A DNA stretch of 64,000 nt from CAYSCX01 sp964429575 (GCA_964429575.1 CAYSCX010000008.1:1-64000), one strand, 5' to 3'; positions 26,099 to 35,223 are shown, counted from the first letter of the stretch. Translations and numbers: made by a program. Notes: generated from the letters alone by a model not told the origin.

Positions 26099-27241
26099 CT
26101 ACTGCTTGAGGAGGTCGCGCGCGATGACGACGCGCTGAATCTGCGAGGTACCCTCATAAATCTGCAGCAGCTTCGCGTCACGCATCAGCTTCTCGACCGG
26201 GTATTCGTTCATGTACCCGTAGCCGCCGAAAATCTGGACTGCATTCGTGGTGATACGCATGCAGGCGTCGGCCGAGAATGCTTTCGCGTAGCTCGATATC
26301 GCGTTGGGGAAGTGTCCGCCGTCGACCAGCCACGCAGCCTTGTACGTCAACAGGCGCGACGCCTCAATTTCGATCGCCATGTCGGCCATCATGAACTGGA
26401 TGGCCTGAAAGCTCGCGATTGGCTGGCCGAACGCGGTGCGCTGGCGCGAGTACTTCAGGCACTCGTCGAGCGCGCGCTGCGCGATTCCAATTGCAATCGC
26501 GCCGATCTCGGGCCGGCTCATGTCGAAGGTCCCCATCGCATACTTGAAACCTTCGCCTTCATTGCCGACCAGCGCGGAGGTCGGGATGCGCACGTCCTCG
26601 TAGAAAATTTCGCCGGTGTCGGCGGCGCGCTGGCCGAGCTTGCCGTGCATCCGCCTGCGAGTGATGCCGTTCAGGTTGGACGGAAACACGAAACACGAGA
26701 TGCCCTTGTGCTTGAGCCGCTTGTCCGAGGTCGCGAAGGTAACGTACCAGTCCGCCACCGAACCGTTCGAGATGAAATGCTTGACGCCGTTGATCACGAA
26801 CTCATCGCCGTCGCGGCGGTAGCTGGTGCTCATCGCGGCCACGTCAGAGCCAGCGCCGGGTTCGGTGATCGCAAAGGCGCAGAAAGTGAGTTGCTTTGCG
26901 AGCGCGCCGAGGTACTGCTGCTTCTGCCCGGGGTTGCCCGCGATCAGCAGGGGCAGCGTCGCGAGGTCATTGGCGCCGATGGCGTTGGAGATTCCCGCGC
27001 ATCCGTAGTTCAGCTCCTCGACGATCAGGCTCGTGTCGAGCACGCCGAGCCCCGGACCGCCCAAGTCCTTCGGCACGCCGAAATTCATGAGACCGGCAGC
27101 GAATGCCTTCTCGCACACGTCGCGCGGGAAGGTTTCCTTCTGGTCGTACTCGCGCGCGCGAGGGATTATTTCCTGCTCGGTGAACTTGTGCGCGAGCCCC
27201 TTTAGCTCGAGCTGCTCCTCGGAAAGTTCGAAACCCAGCAT
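26099..27241 (-). CDS. Acyl-CoA dehydrogenase
   Basis: A 380-residue FAD enzyme that introduces the alpha-beta double bond in acyl-CoA. It has the FAD/substrate signatures CAFAITEPGAGSD and NGVKHFISNG, QAIQFMMADMAIEIEASRLLTYKAAW, and the C-terminal LLQIYEGTSQIQRVVIARDLL in which Glu363 is the catalytic base of short/medium-chain enzymes. GGAG lies 8 bases before the ATG. It is monocistronic here; the electron acceptor ETF is not in the window. Confidence 0.92.
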   Translation of the reverse strand: MLGFELSEEQLELKGLAHKFTEQEIIPRAREYDQKETFPRDVCEKAFAAGLMNFGVPKDLGGPGLGVLDTSLIVEELNYGCAGISNAIGANDLATLPLLIAGNPGQKQQYLGALAKQLTFCAFAITEPGAGSDVAAMSTSYRRDGDEFVINGVKHFISNGSVADWYVTFATSDKRLKHKGISCFVFPSNLNGITRRRMHGKLGQRAADTGEIFYEDVRIPTSALVGNEGEGFKYAMGTFDMSRPEIGAIAIGIAQRALDECLKYSRQRTAFGQPIASFQAIQFMMADMAIEIEASRLLTYKAAWLVDGGHFPNAISSYAKAFSADACMRITTNAVQIFGGYGYMNEYPVEKLMRDAKLLQIYEGTSQIQRVVIARDLLKQ

Positions 27242-27461
27242 TCGTTTGCTCCGTGAGCGATGGAGTTGCGTGGCGCGGCGCGACGCATCTCATCTGTTAA
27301 CCGAGAGCATCGCGCAAAGAAAGGGGCGGCGCCGGTAGGGGCGTTCCTTGAAAAAACCCGCACACCCTAATATGACGGGCATGCGATTCGATGCGGAGCG
27401 CGGACGCAGCGCATCACGCGCACGGTCCGCCGCGCCGCCGATTCCCGAAGGAGACACGCTG

Positions 27462-27761
27462 ATGCCCATCACGGTTATTGCGAAGATCAAGGCGAAGGCC
27501 GGCAGCGAAGGCGAGGTCGAGAGCGCGTTTCGCGAGATGATCGGAAAAGTCCGCGCCAACGAGCCCGCCACGCTCATCTACGCGTTGCACAAGTCCGTGC
27601 AAGATCCGACCACGTTCGTTTTCTACGAGGTGTATCAGGATCAGGCTGCGTTCGACGCGCATGGAAAGACCGAGCACATGAAGGAGCTCGGCGGGAAGCT
27701 CGGCGGAAAGCTCGAGGGGCGTCCGGCGGTCGATATCCTGAACGAAGTCGCGCGCAAGTAG
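27462..27761 (+). CDS. Antibiotic-biosynthesis-monooxygenase (ABM) fold protein
   Basis: A 99-residue dimeric ferredoxin-like beta-barrel protein: ITVIAKIKAKAGSEGEVESAFREMIGKVRANEPATLIYALHKS, then FVFYEVYQDQAAFDAHGKTEHM, with the conserved His and Glu of the family. Members are small quinol or heme-degrading oxygenases or stress proteins; which one is open. AAGGAGA before the ATG at 27462 fixes the start and excludes the longer frame from 27348. Confidence 0.85.
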   Translation: MPITVIAKIKAKAGSEGEVESAFREMIGKVRANEPATLIYALHKSVQDPTTFVFYEVYQDQAAFDAHGKTEHMKELGGKLGGKLEGRPAVDILNEVARK

Positions 27762-27775
27762 CCACGCACTTACGA

Positions 27776-27802
27776 CAGGGCCGGATGGACCATCCGGCCC
27801 TG
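27776..27802. terminator. Bidirectional hairpin after the ABM gene
   Basis: CAGGGCCGGATGG and CCATCCGGCCCTG are perfect 13-nt arms around a single A (real stem about 11-12 bp), 14 bp after the ABM stop. A long T-run is missing (TTCAATCTT follows), so it would be a weak intrinsic or Rho-assisted terminator. It lies between convergent genes. Confidence 0.55.
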
Positions 27803-27828
27803 TTCAATCTTCAAGCATGAGTTGAACT

Positions 27829-27904
27829 CTGCGGCGGCACGCGCTGCCGCCGCAGCTTCGTGCGCGCTGCCGCCACGGTGTAGACTCGGCGCGAGCGCCG
27901 AGTC
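27829..27904. repeat. Two further strong hairpins in the same gap
   Basis: CTGCGGCGGC (27829-27838) pairs with GCCGCCGCAG (27846-27855), and GACTCGGCGC (27883-27892) pairs with GCGCCGAGTC (27895-27904). Both have 10-bp perfect arms. With the hairpin at 27776 they make three in 130 bp between the convergent ABM and isomerase genes. Confidence 0.55.
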
Positions 27905-27940
27905 AATTGCGACCGCTCCCTGAGCCATCACCGCACCCTA

Positions 27941-28540
27941 CTACGATACCGCGAGCCCTCGCTCCCGAAGCCGCTGCTCCAACATCAGCAGCCGGTCATG
28001 ACCCCAGAACGGTTCGCCGTCGAACACGAAGATCGGCACGCCGAACGCGTGATCAACCGCGGCTTCTTCTTGCGCCCGTTCGAAGGCGCGCACGCCCTCG
28101 CCCGCCATATACTCTCGATATTCCCCGGCTGACATTCCGAGGCTCGCGATCAGCGCAGCGATCGCGCCGCATTGATCGACTTCCAACTCGCGCTTGAAGA
28201 ACAATTCATACACGCGACGGCTGTAATCCATCAGCCGTCCCTGCGTTTGCGCGAACAGACCGCCAATCAGCGCTGGCGTAGTGTCGTAGACTTTGAGCGG
28301 CCCGCGAATGATCAACCCGCGCTGATTCGCCCACCGCCGCGCATCGAGGTAAGAATACTGTGCCTTGTAATCCGAGTAGATGCTCCGTTGACCGCGGTCT
28401 TTGATTCGCAGCACGAACGGAATCCATCGCACACGCACGCGGTAGCGCTTCTCAAGCTCGAACGCCGGATCGAATGCGAGATACGCAAACGGACTCTTGT
28501 AGTCCGAGTACATCTTGATCTCCTTTCGCTCCTCGCTCAT
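27941..28540 (-). CDS. DsbA-like 2-hydroxychromene-2-carboxylate isomerase family protein
   Basis: A 199-residue GST-kappa/DsbA-fold protein without a CxxC: the active-site region is MYSDYKSPFAYLAFDPAFELE, where the Ser of SPF replaces cysteine, and the C-terminal FGVPIFVFDGEPFWGHDRLLMLE is diagnostic. Family members use glutathione to isomerise hydroxychromene carboxylates in naphthalene-type degradation, though many homologues have other substrates. Its ATG overlaps the stop of the upstream acetyltransferase (ATGA), indicating coupling; an internal ATG at residue 10 has its own AAGGAG and could be used too. Confidence 0.85.
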   Translation of the reverse strand: MSEERKEIKMYSDYKSPFAYLAFDPAFELEKRYRVRVRWIPFVLRIKDRGQRSIYSDYKAQYSYLDARRWANQRGLIIRGPLKVYDTTPALIGGLFAQTQGRLMDYSRRVYELFFKRELEVDQCGAIAALIASLGMSAGEYREYMAGEGVRAFERAQEEAAVDHAFGVPIFVFDGEPFWGHDRLLMLEQRLRERGLAVS

Positions 28541-29022
28541 CGACGGATTACACCATCCTCCGAGACATCGAGATGATACGTCACCTCGCGCGCGAGTTCG
28601 TCGGGACGCGCGAGGTAGTAATCAACCTGCGGCACGCCGCGCAACCTCTCGACCACGCCCGCAACCGGCGCCTCGGCGAATCCGAATCGCTTAAAGAATG
28701 CCCCCGCATCCGTGCTGAACAGATACAAGGCGCGCGCGCCGCGGGTGTGCGCAGCTTTTCGCGCCGCCGCGACCAATGCCGCGCCGACGCCCCGCTTGCG
28801 CATCGCAGGCGCCACGTAAAGCGACCGAATCAACGCGCGGTCGAGCTTCGGTTCGACGCCGATCACTCCCACCGGATCATCGCCAAGATACGCGAGCAGG
28901 TAGCACGCCGCCGGCCAATCAACCCCGTCCGTGATCAGGCCTGCATCCGTGAGCATCGCGCGGACGCGCGCGAGGTCGCGCGTCTGTTCAATCGACAACT
29001 CGCCTGCTTTGCGGTGGCGCAT
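28537..29022 (-). CDS. GNAT N-acetyltransferase
   Basis: A 161-residue acetyl-CoA-dependent transferase. The acetyl-CoA loop is RSLYVAPAMRKRGVGAALVAAARKAA (the R/Q-x-x-G-x-G/A motif), followed by ALYLFSTDAGAFFKRFGFAEAP. The wording of the last segment resembles ArsN-type acetyltransferases, but the assignment is weak. It lies in a minus-strand run (ferredoxin, methyltransferase, this gene, isomerase) with 3-bp and 4-nt-overlap junctions, so it is probably one transcript. Confidence 0.82.
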   Translation of the reverse strand: MRHRKAGELSIEQTRDLARVRAMLTDAGLITDGVDWPAACYLLAYLGDDPVGVIGVEPKLDRALIRSLYVAPAMRKRGVGAALVAAARKAAHTRGARALYLFSTDAGAFFKRFGFAEAPVAGVVERLRGVPQVDYYLARPDELAREVTYHLDVSEDGVIRR

Positions 29023-29025
29023 GGC

Positions 29026-29625
29026 TCAGATCCCGACCGCGTGACCGCGAATCATGATCCCACCCGCGCTCGCTGTGAGTCTTAAGATTTTGAACCCGGC
29101 GCGAGCAATCGTGTCAGGAGTCGCGCGATTGAGGTGACAACCTCCCATCGTGCGCGCCCACAGCGGATCGAGCGCGTCCTGAACCGATGAGGAGAAATCT
29201 CCGCGCGCGCGAATGTGCTCGAAGAAATGCAGGGTTCCGCCCGGCTTGATGACCCGGCGCATCTCCGCGACGGCCGCTGCCGCATCCGGAATCGTGCACA
29301 ACACCAGGCACGCGACGACCGCATCGAACGCGCCCGACTGAAACGGCAGCGCCTGCCCGTCGGCGGCGAGCAGATTGATGCGCGCCGGCGCCGCTTTCGC
29401 GCGCGGAATCGCTCGAATCAACATATGCGGGTCGGGCTCGATCGCCGCCACGAATGTGTCGCTCGGATAATGGCGCAGATTCAGTCCGTTGCCGACGCCC
29501 ACTTCGAGCACGCGGCCACGGAGTTCGCCCACCAGTTGTCTGCGCGCTTTGTCCAGCCCGAAGTATTCGCAGGGACGGTTCAGTATCTCGTAGAACCACG
29601 CGAACGTAGGGTGCTCTGCGGCCAC
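29026..29625 (-). CDS. Class I SAM-dependent methyltransferase (UbiE-like)
   Basis: A 199-residue methyltransferase: motif I VLEVGVGNGLNL (39-50), Asp/Glu motif AIEPDPHML, motif IV FDAVVACLVLCTIPD, then MRRVIKPGGTLHFFEHI, as in phospholipid or small-molecule methylases. It could be a phosphatidylethanolamine N-methyltransferase relative, but the acceptor is not proven. It is the second gene of a four-gene minus-strand run. Confidence 0.82.
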   Translation of the reverse strand: MAAEHPTFAWFYEILNRPCEYFGLDKARRQLVGELRGRVLEVGVGNGLNLRHYPSDTFVAAIEPDPHMLIRAIPRAKAAPARINLLAADGQALPFQSGAFDAVVACLVLCTIPDAAAAVAEMRRVIKPGGTLHFFEHIRARGDFSSSVQDALDPLWARTMGGCHLNRATPDTIARAGFKILRLTASAGGIMIRGHAVGI

Positions 29626-29637
29626 GGCTATGCCTCT

Positions 29638-29868
29638 CTACTTCTTTGGCGGCGGGAAAAGTTGCGCGCCGGTCTCATCGACGACCGTAATCGCTTTGGT
29701 GGGGCATGAGCGCGCGGCCGAGAGAACCGCCGCGTCGGGCGCGCCGGCCGGGTTGATCACTTCGGACTTTCCGTCGTCACTCAACTGAAATACGGCCGGC
29801 GCGGTTTCGACGCAGTCGGCGCTGCCGATGCATTTGTTCCTGGCTACGGTGATGGTGAGCTTTGCCAT
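29638..29868 (-). CDS. Small 3Fe-4S/4Fe-4S ferredoxin
   Basis: A 76-residue electron carrier with NKCIGSADCVETAPAVFQL and later SCPTKAITV. The C-x5-C ... C-P pattern with only three cluster cysteines is that of the 3Fe-4S ferredoxins that serve cytochrome P450s. No P450 is in the window, so the partner is unknown. ATG 29868 is preceded by AGGAG at about 12 bases; the longer frame to 29931 is unlikely. It is the first gene of the run 29868-27941. Confidence 0.85.
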   Translation of the reverse strand: MAKLTITVARNKCIGSADCVETAPAVFQLSDDGKSEVINPAGAPDAAVLSAARSCPTKAITVVDETGAQLFPPPKK

Positions 29869-29994
29869 CGGCGTTGCGAGTCTCCTGTTGAAGCTGGAGG
29901 AACAATAGATTCGCGCGGCTACGCGCCGCAAGCGGCCCGCCGCGCGCGCGTTGAAAGGCCGCGCCGCGAGGCTAATACTCCGGGTGGCTTCCTC

Positions 29995-30387
29995 ATGGCC
30001 AACATCATCGGTACCGGAATTGACGTCGTGGAGGTCGCGCGGGTCGAGCGCGCGCTGACGCGCCCGGCCACCGGCGCGCGGTTCCGTGCGCGCGTGTACA
30101 CTGATGATGAAGTTGCGTATTGCGAGTCACGCGGGCGGCCCCGCTTCCAGAGCTACGCGGCGCGATTCGCGGCGAAGGAAGCGGCGATGAAGGCGATGGG
30201 CACCGGTTGGAACCGCAACGCCGGCTGGCGTGAGATTGAAGTCGTCCGCGAGCGCGGTCGTGCGCCGCGAATCGTGCTCAACGGCAAGGCTGCCGACTTC
30301 GCGCGCCGGCGCAAGATCACGACATTCCACCTGAGCATCACGCACACCGCCGCCGAAGCGATCGCGCACGTAATTGCCGAAGGGTGA
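29995..30387 (+). CDS. acpS: Holo-[acyl-carrier-protein] synthase
   Basis: A 130-residue phosphopantetheinyl transferase that activates ACP for fatty acid synthesis. It has the N-terminal GTGIDVVEVARVERAL with the Mg-binding Asp, FAAKEAAMKAMGTG with the second metal ligand Glu, and LSITHTAAEAIAHVIAE at the C-terminus. Length is typical. It is divergent from the ferredoxin gene and convergent with the DUF4340 gene. Confidence 0.93.
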   Translation: MANIIGTGIDVVEVARVERALTRPATGARFRARVYTDDEVAYCESRGRPRFQSYAARFAAKEAAMKAMGTGWNRNAGWREIEVVRERGRAPRIVLNGKAADFARRRKITTFHLSITHTAAEAIAHVIAEG

Positions 30388-30393
30388 CGCGGG

Positions 30394-31839
30394 CTACGGC
30401 TGCGCCGCGGGTGACGACGACGCGGCAGCGGCCGGCAAGCGAGGGTTGCTGACCTTGAAGTGGCGTGCCGCTCGATCGGCGCGCTGGTAGTGAAAATCGT
30501 TGAGCGAATAAACGGCCTCATTCGCGCTAGAGGTGGCGAACATTTCGGTCGGTGGTCCCGCCGGCTCACCGGGAATCGCGGGTCCGGGGTTGTCAACCTT
30601 CACCTGCGAGAGCTTGTACCAGCCGATTTGCTTACCATCTTTGTCGAGGAGCGTGATCGTCAGCTCGGGTTTGTCCATCGCAAAGAGCGTGGGGCTGGGC
30701 ATCGGGTCCGCGAGGATCGACATCCCGCGCAGGTCGCGGAGGTTCTCGATATAGCGCTGGACGAATGAAGCGCTCGCCTGGGAGGTCTTGCCGTCCTCAT
30801 CGACGGTCCAGTTGCCAGCCGCGTCGCGGGTGAGCGTGTAGCCGCGCGATTGGCGGTCAACCTTGATGGTTGCGACTGCCGCCGGGTCAAACGTCATCAC
30901 CATCTTGTCGCGCATGTCGAGCAGGCGCTTGTCGAGCGCGGACACCAGCCAGCTCTGCACGGTGTAAACCGGCACGCGCTCGCCGCGACGCGCGTAGTAA
31001 CCGCTCTTTCCTTCGCCGCTCTCCTTGAAGCCGATGAGCAACGACTGATGCTCCTCGCCGCTTTTGCCCGTGTACGCGGTGGCGGCGACATGAGGTTTGT
31101 CTAGACCGTATTGCGATACCGAGGGCGGTGTGTCGGTGATGAAATCGGTGACCTTCGCGTTCACCAGCGTGGTCAAGTACTGGCGCACCGCCAGCGGATC
31201 AGCCGGAAATTCCCCGGGCTTGACGATTTTCCACTTGTCGCCGTCACGGGCGATCTCAATAGTGTCGCCGCTGTCGTGCTCGATGGTGAATCGTTTCACG
31301 TCATCGATCTTGAAATCCGTCAAGTCGCGATTGCGCAGCTGATCGAGCGTCTTGTTCATGCCGGCCTGAAACGCCGACGACGCCAGCATCACGGCGGGCT
31401 TCGCGGTCGTCTTCATGTAGACCGAGAACCCCACCGGCGTCATCTTGCCAAGCGCGATGCCGGGCAAGGTCTTGCCGTCTTTGGTCGTGACCGTGACGAT
31501 CACCAATGGATTGTCGAGTCCGAACGGCGCCAGGGCTTCGGGCTTCTCATCGACGGTCTTCTGAACTTCGCAGTCCGCAATCGCACGCGCCAGATTGTTT
31601 GCGGCGGTCTGGTCCGCATCGACGCTGACCGGCTTGGCGATCCGCCACGCGCCATTGTCCTCGCGGTCGAGTTCGATCTCGTTGCCGGGATAGCGCAAAT
31701 GGATCCTGGCGATGTCTTCGGGCTTGATCGTGTAGAGCTTGGTCGCGGGCACCTCGGCCATGTAGCGGTACTGAATCCAGGCGTAGCCGCCCACCACCAG
31801 CAAGAGAGCGAATGCGATTATGGTGTTTCGCGGACGCAT
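30394..31839 (-). CDS. DUF4340-domain protein, last gene of the Gld-type ABC operon
   Basis: A 481-residue protein with one N-terminal membrane anchor (TIIAFALLLVVGGYAWIQY) and a large extracytoplasmic part built from DUF4340 repeats (KLYTIKPEDIARIHLRYPGNEIELDRED, then AWRIAKPVSVDADQTAANNLA). DUF4340 genes commonly follow gldA/gldF/gldG-type ABC genes, as here. Its role in the complex is unknown. It starts 27 bp after the GldG-like stop. Confidence 0.85.
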   Translation of the reverse strand: MRPRNTIIAFALLLVVGGYAWIQYRYMAEVPATKLYTIKPEDIARIHLRYPGNEIELDREDNGAWRIAKPVSVDADQTAANNLARAIADCEVQKTVDEKPEALAPFGLDNPLVIVTVTTKDGKTLPGIALGKMTPVGFSVYMKTTAKPAVMLASSAFQAGMNKTLDQLRNRDLTDFKIDDVKRFTIEHDSGDTIEIARDGDKWKIVKPGEFPADPLAVRQYLTTLVNAKVTDFITDTPPSVSQYGLDKPHVAATAYTGKSGEEHQSLLIGFKESGEGKSGYYARRGERVPVYTVQSWLVSALDKRLLDMRDKMVMTFDPAAVATIKVDRQSRGYTLTRDAAGNWTVDEDGKTSQASASFVQRYIENLRDLRGMSILADPMPSPTLFAMDKPELTITLLDKDGKQIGWYKLSQVKVDNPGPAIPGEPAGPPTEMFATSSANEAVYSLNDFHYQRADRAARHFKVSNPRLPAAAASSSPAAQP

Positions 31840-31866
31840 CGCGGACTCACACTGGCGCGGCGCGGT

Positions 31867-33432
31867 TTAATTGCGTCGCGACCACCACACGGCGATTCCG
31901 GCGATCAGCAACAGCTCCGGAAGCAGCAGAACGGACAGCGCAAACACGATCTGGAACTGATCGACGGTTAGCCGGAAGCGCGATGCGCGCAGCGCTCGCG
32001 GGCGTATCGAGATGCCGCCTTCATCGCCCGCGAGCCAGTTCACGGAGTTCACCACCAAGTCGCGGTTGAAAAAGTTGCTGATGTACTGGTTGTCGATAAC
32101 ATCCGCCGAACCCAGCACCACCATGCGCGCGTCGCCCTTGCCCCACTTGAGCTCTTCCAGGTCCGCGCGAATGGCCGCGCCGACGGTTACCGGCCCGCGC
32201 ACATCGACGGCGTCGAGGGTTGCTTCCTGGCGCTTGAAGATTCCGTCGATGTTGGTCTCGGCCCACGAGGTATCGCTGGTGCGCGCGAGCGCGACCACCT
32301 CGAGCCCCGCCTTGGGTTCCTCGGCGACCGTCAGCGAACGCGCCATCGGGAACAGCGTGCGCTGATTGAAATTGCGGGTGATCGGATGCTCTCCATAGCT
32401 CTGGACCAACGGATTCAGTCCGAGCGCCGGCCCCGCGAACAAGCGGACCACTTGATCGACCACCACGTCATTGCCGGCCTTGACGCCCCACCCGTCCACC
32501 AATCCCGCAAGCCCTTGCTGATCGACGGAATTGTCCGGACGCGGCGCCCGGAACATGACGAGCACGCGCCCGCCGCGATCGACAAACGCCTTCACCTGAT
32601 CGAGTTCGTGCTGCAAGAGCGGCTTCACCGGTCCACCGATGATCAGCACGTTGATGCCGGCGGGTACCTTGGCCTCGGTCGCGAGCAGGAGCTTTCGAAC
32701 CTCGAAGCCGTCGCCTTCGAGCGCCTGCTTGAACGCGCCGTAAGCGCCCGCATCGCTGGCATCGTCCGGGTCGGGCTCACCGTGGCCGTCGAGGAATGCG
32801 ACGATCTTCTTGCTCGCTTGCGTAATCCGAATAATAGCGTTGGTCAGTACTTCTTCGCTGAGTTCGGTAACGTTGGCGCCTGCGCCGTCATCGCCGCCGT
32901 ATTGGAGGTGGGTGGTGTTCATCACCGAGACCTTGAACTTCTCGGCGAGTTCGGGGTGCTTGTCGGGGTCAACCAACTCGAAACTGACGTTGGCGGGCGC
33001 GGCGTACTTGTACGTCTCGTAGAGCAGTCGCGCGGCGGGCGCCTCGCCGCCCGGCACGAAGCCATAGAACTTGAGCGGCTTTTTGAGACTCTTGACGATG
33101 TTCACGGACTGGGACGAGAGGCTGTAAACGTTCTCCGCGGTCAGGTCGGCGCGCGTGTGGTAGCGCGTGGAGAGATAGTTGACCGCGGCCAATACGCCGA
33201 CAAACGCGATCGTATAAATTACGGCGTTCGCGCCGTAACGCGTCGAGCGGAGCCCAGCCAGCGAGGTAAGCGCGCTGCGGCTCGAGACCAGCCATGCAAC
33301 GATCGCGACCAAGCCGCCGGCCAGATTGAAATAGACGAACAGCCTGAAGTTCGGTGCGATGAAGTAATCGACCAGGCCGAAAATCAGCAGGACGAGCCCG
33401 ATTAGTCCGGTAAGTGCCGCACTCCGCTGCAT
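31867..33432 (-). CDS. GldG-like ABC-transporter auxiliary membrane protein
   Basis: A 521-residue protein with two N-terminal helices and one C-terminal helix enclosing a large outer domain that ends with IQI-type GldG features (LVIGGPVKPLLQHELDQVKAFVDRGGRVLVMF, then VNSVNWLAGDEGGISIRPR). GldG was defined in gliding Bacteroidetes, but the family is broad, and outside that phylum it is not proof of gliding. The gene is third in the operon, 21 bp after the permease. Confidence 0.87.
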   Translation of the reverse strand: MQRSAALTGLIGLVLLIFGLVDYFIAPNFRLFVYFNLAGGLVAIVAWLVSSRSALTSLAGLRSTRYGANAVIYTIAFVGVLAAVNYLSTRYHTRADLTAENVYSLSSQSVNIVKSLKKPLKFYGFVPGGEAPAARLLYETYKYAAPANVSFELVDPDKHPELAEKFKVSVMNTTHLQYGGDDGAGANVTELSEEVLTNAIIRITQASKKIVAFLDGHGEPDPDDASDAGAYGAFKQALEGDGFEVRKLLLATEAKVPAGINVLIIGGPVKPLLQHELDQVKAFVDRGGRVLVMFRAPRPDNSVDQQGLAGLVDGWGVKAGNDVVVDQVVRLFAGPALGLNPLVQSYGEHPITRNFNQRTLFPMARSLTVAEEPKAGLEVVALARTSDTSWAETNIDGIFKRQEATLDAVDVRGPVTVGAAIRADLEELKWGKGDARMVVLGSADVIDNQYISNFFNRDLVVNSVNWLAGDEGGISIRPRALRASRFRLTVDQFQIVFALSVLLLPELLLIAGIAVWWSRRN

Positions 33433-33453
33433 CGTACGCGTGTTCCCGCCCGC

Positions 33454-34227
33454 TCAGCGCCAGCGTGCCGACTCAACCGAGCGCTGGGTGAGGAACAGCG
33501 CAACCAGGATGAGGCTTACGAAGTAGACGATGTCCTGAGTATCGATGATTCCGATCACCATCTGCGAAAAATGCTGGGGCAATGAGAGATAGAGCAGGAT
33601 GCCGGCGAGGCCGGCGCCGCCCGACTGCGCAGGCCACGAAATCACGTAAAGGAACAGCAACGCGCCGAAGCAGCTTATCGCCGCGATGATCTGGTTTTGC
33701 GTGATCGAACTGGTGAACAGACCTATCGCGACGAACACCACGCCGAGGAACGCCAACCCGAGGTAGCCGGAGAGCATCACGCCTATCTCGGGATCGCCGA
33801 ACATGATCAGAATCAGCGGGAAAATCCCCGCCAGGCCGATCATGATGAGCACGAAGGTTGCCGCGGCGATGAACTTGCCTGCGACGATTTCGCCGGTGCG
33901 CACCGGCGCAGTCAGCAGGAATTCGTAGGTGCCGGTCCGCTTCTCCTCCGCGAAGCTGCGCATCGTGATCGCCGGCACCAGAATCACCAGCACGATTGCG
34001 AGGTTCTGCAGCAGCGGGTCGATGACCATCTGGTTCAGGTTGAAGCGCGAGAGTTGCTCCGCGTTTTGCATTGCGGAGTACATCTGCAAGACAACATCGA
34101 AACGCCGCAGCAGCGAGAAGAAAAAGAACCCGCCAAGCAGCAGGAACACGGTCATCACCACGTACGCCACCGGCTGTACGAAGTACGCGGCGAGCTCCTT
34201 GCCCGCGATGGTCAGCGTATTGCGCAT
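33454..34227 (-). CDS. ABC-2-type permease (GldF-like)
   Basis: A 257-residue integral membrane subunit with six spans, starting NTLTIAGKELAAYFVQPVAYVVMTVF and containing RSFAEEKRTGTYEFLLTAPVRTGEIVAGKF, the cytoplasmic loop typical of ABC-2 permeases. It pairs with the ATPase encoded 18 bp upstream. The cargo is unknown. Confidence 0.9.
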   Translation of the reverse strand: MRNTLTIAGKELAAYFVQPVAYVVMTVFLLLGGFFFFSLLRRFDVVLQMYSAMQNAEQLSRFNLNQMVIDPLLQNLAIVLVILVPAITMRSFAEEKRTGTYEFLLTAPVRTGEIVAGKFIAAATFVLIMIGLAGIFPLILIMFGDPEIGVMLSGYLGLAFLGVVFVAIGLFTSSITQNQIIAAISCFGALLFLYVISWPAQSGGAGLAGILLYLSLPQHFSQMVIGIIDTQDIVYFVSLILVALFLTQRSVESARWR

Positions 34228-34245
34228 GTCGAGATCGCGCGCGGA

Positions 34246-35013
34246 CTAGCCCCGCCCCGCTCCAACCTCCTCCAATGTCTCTTCGTCGAGTTCGCGACCG
34301 GCGTGCCGCTCGCGCGAGATCGCCTCGAGGAAGACCTCCTCGAGAGTCCGTCCCTGCGGCAATGCGGACAGCTTTTCTTCGAGGACGACTTGACCGTCGT
34401 TGATGATCACAACCTTGTCGCAGATTTGCGAAACCTCGGGCAGGATGTGCGTCGAAAGTACCACCGTGCGCTCGCCGGACAGATGTTTGATCAGTTCGCG
34501 AATCTCATGGATTTGGCGCGGGTCGAGGCCGATGGTCGGTTCGTCGAGCACCAGCACGGGCGGATCGTGAATGAGCGCCTGCGCAAGGCCGACGCGCTGG
34601 CGATAGCCCTTCGAGAGCTGTCCGCAGATGCGCCGCGCCATGTCCGAAAGCCCGCACGAATTGAGAACGCGCTCGACCGCGGACGCGACCTCGGCGCTGG
34701 CGACGCCGCGCAACTTAGCCACGAACCGCAGATACGCCTCGACGCGCATATCGCCATAAAGCGGCGGGCTCTCCGGCAGGTAGCCGATGTGCCGTCGCGC
34801 TTCGAGCGATTCTGAAAAGATGTCCAGCCCGTCGATGAGCACCGTACCGCCGCTGGCGGGCATGTAACCCGTGATGATGCGCATCGTGGTGGTCTTGCCG
34901 GCGCCGTTGGGACCCAGGAAGCCGAGTACAGAGCCGCGCTCGGCCTTGAAGGAGACATCGCGAATTGCGATGAAACTGCCGTAGGCCTTGGTAAGCTTCT
35001 TTACTTCAATCAT
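34246..35013 (-). CDS. ABC transporter ATP-binding subunit (GldA-like)
   Basis: A 255-residue ATPase with Walker A GPNGAGKTT, signature LSKGYRQRVGLAQALIHDP, Walker B VLVLDEPTIGLDP and the H-loop STHILPE. The sequence Y-x-R-Q-R-x-G-L-A is typical of the CcmA/GldA branch. It is the first gene of the four-gene operon (ATPase, permease, GldG-like, DUF4340). The gap 35014-35223 to the divergent polA gene shows a TGGCGCGCCA palindrome (35157-35166) but no convincing promoter. Confidence 0.93.
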   Translation of the reverse strand: MIEVKKLTKAYGSFIAIRDVSFKAERGSVLGFLGPNGAGKTTTMRIITGYMPASGGTVLIDGLDIFSESLEARRHIGYLPESPPLYGDMRVEAYLRFVAKLRGVASAEVASAVERVLNSCGLSDMARRICGQLSKGYRQRVGLAQALIHDPPVLVLDEPTIGLDPRQIHEIRELIKHLSGERTVVLSTHILPEVSQICDKVVIINDGQVVLEEKLSALPQGRTLEEVFLEAISRERHAGRELDEETLEEVGAGRG

Positions 35014-35223
35014 CTCAGCCGGGTTCCGTGAGCGGACAAGCTTCGGCGGCGTCTTTTGCCCTACAGACGAAACTTGCCTGCCGGTAATTCAAGACCCGAG
35101 AAGCAACCGACTAGTTAATCATCACGGGACGTGGAGTCAACAATTGAATCTTACACTGGCGCGCCAACGCACGTTCTGGCGTGCTGGTTTCTCTTTGCGA
35201 TCTACATCCGCTAATTTCGGTAC

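Noticed and set aside
31111..31971. 286-residue plus-strand frame antisense to the DUF4340 gene
   Set aside because: Arg/Gly/His-rich mirror of a real coding strand; no start signal or domain.
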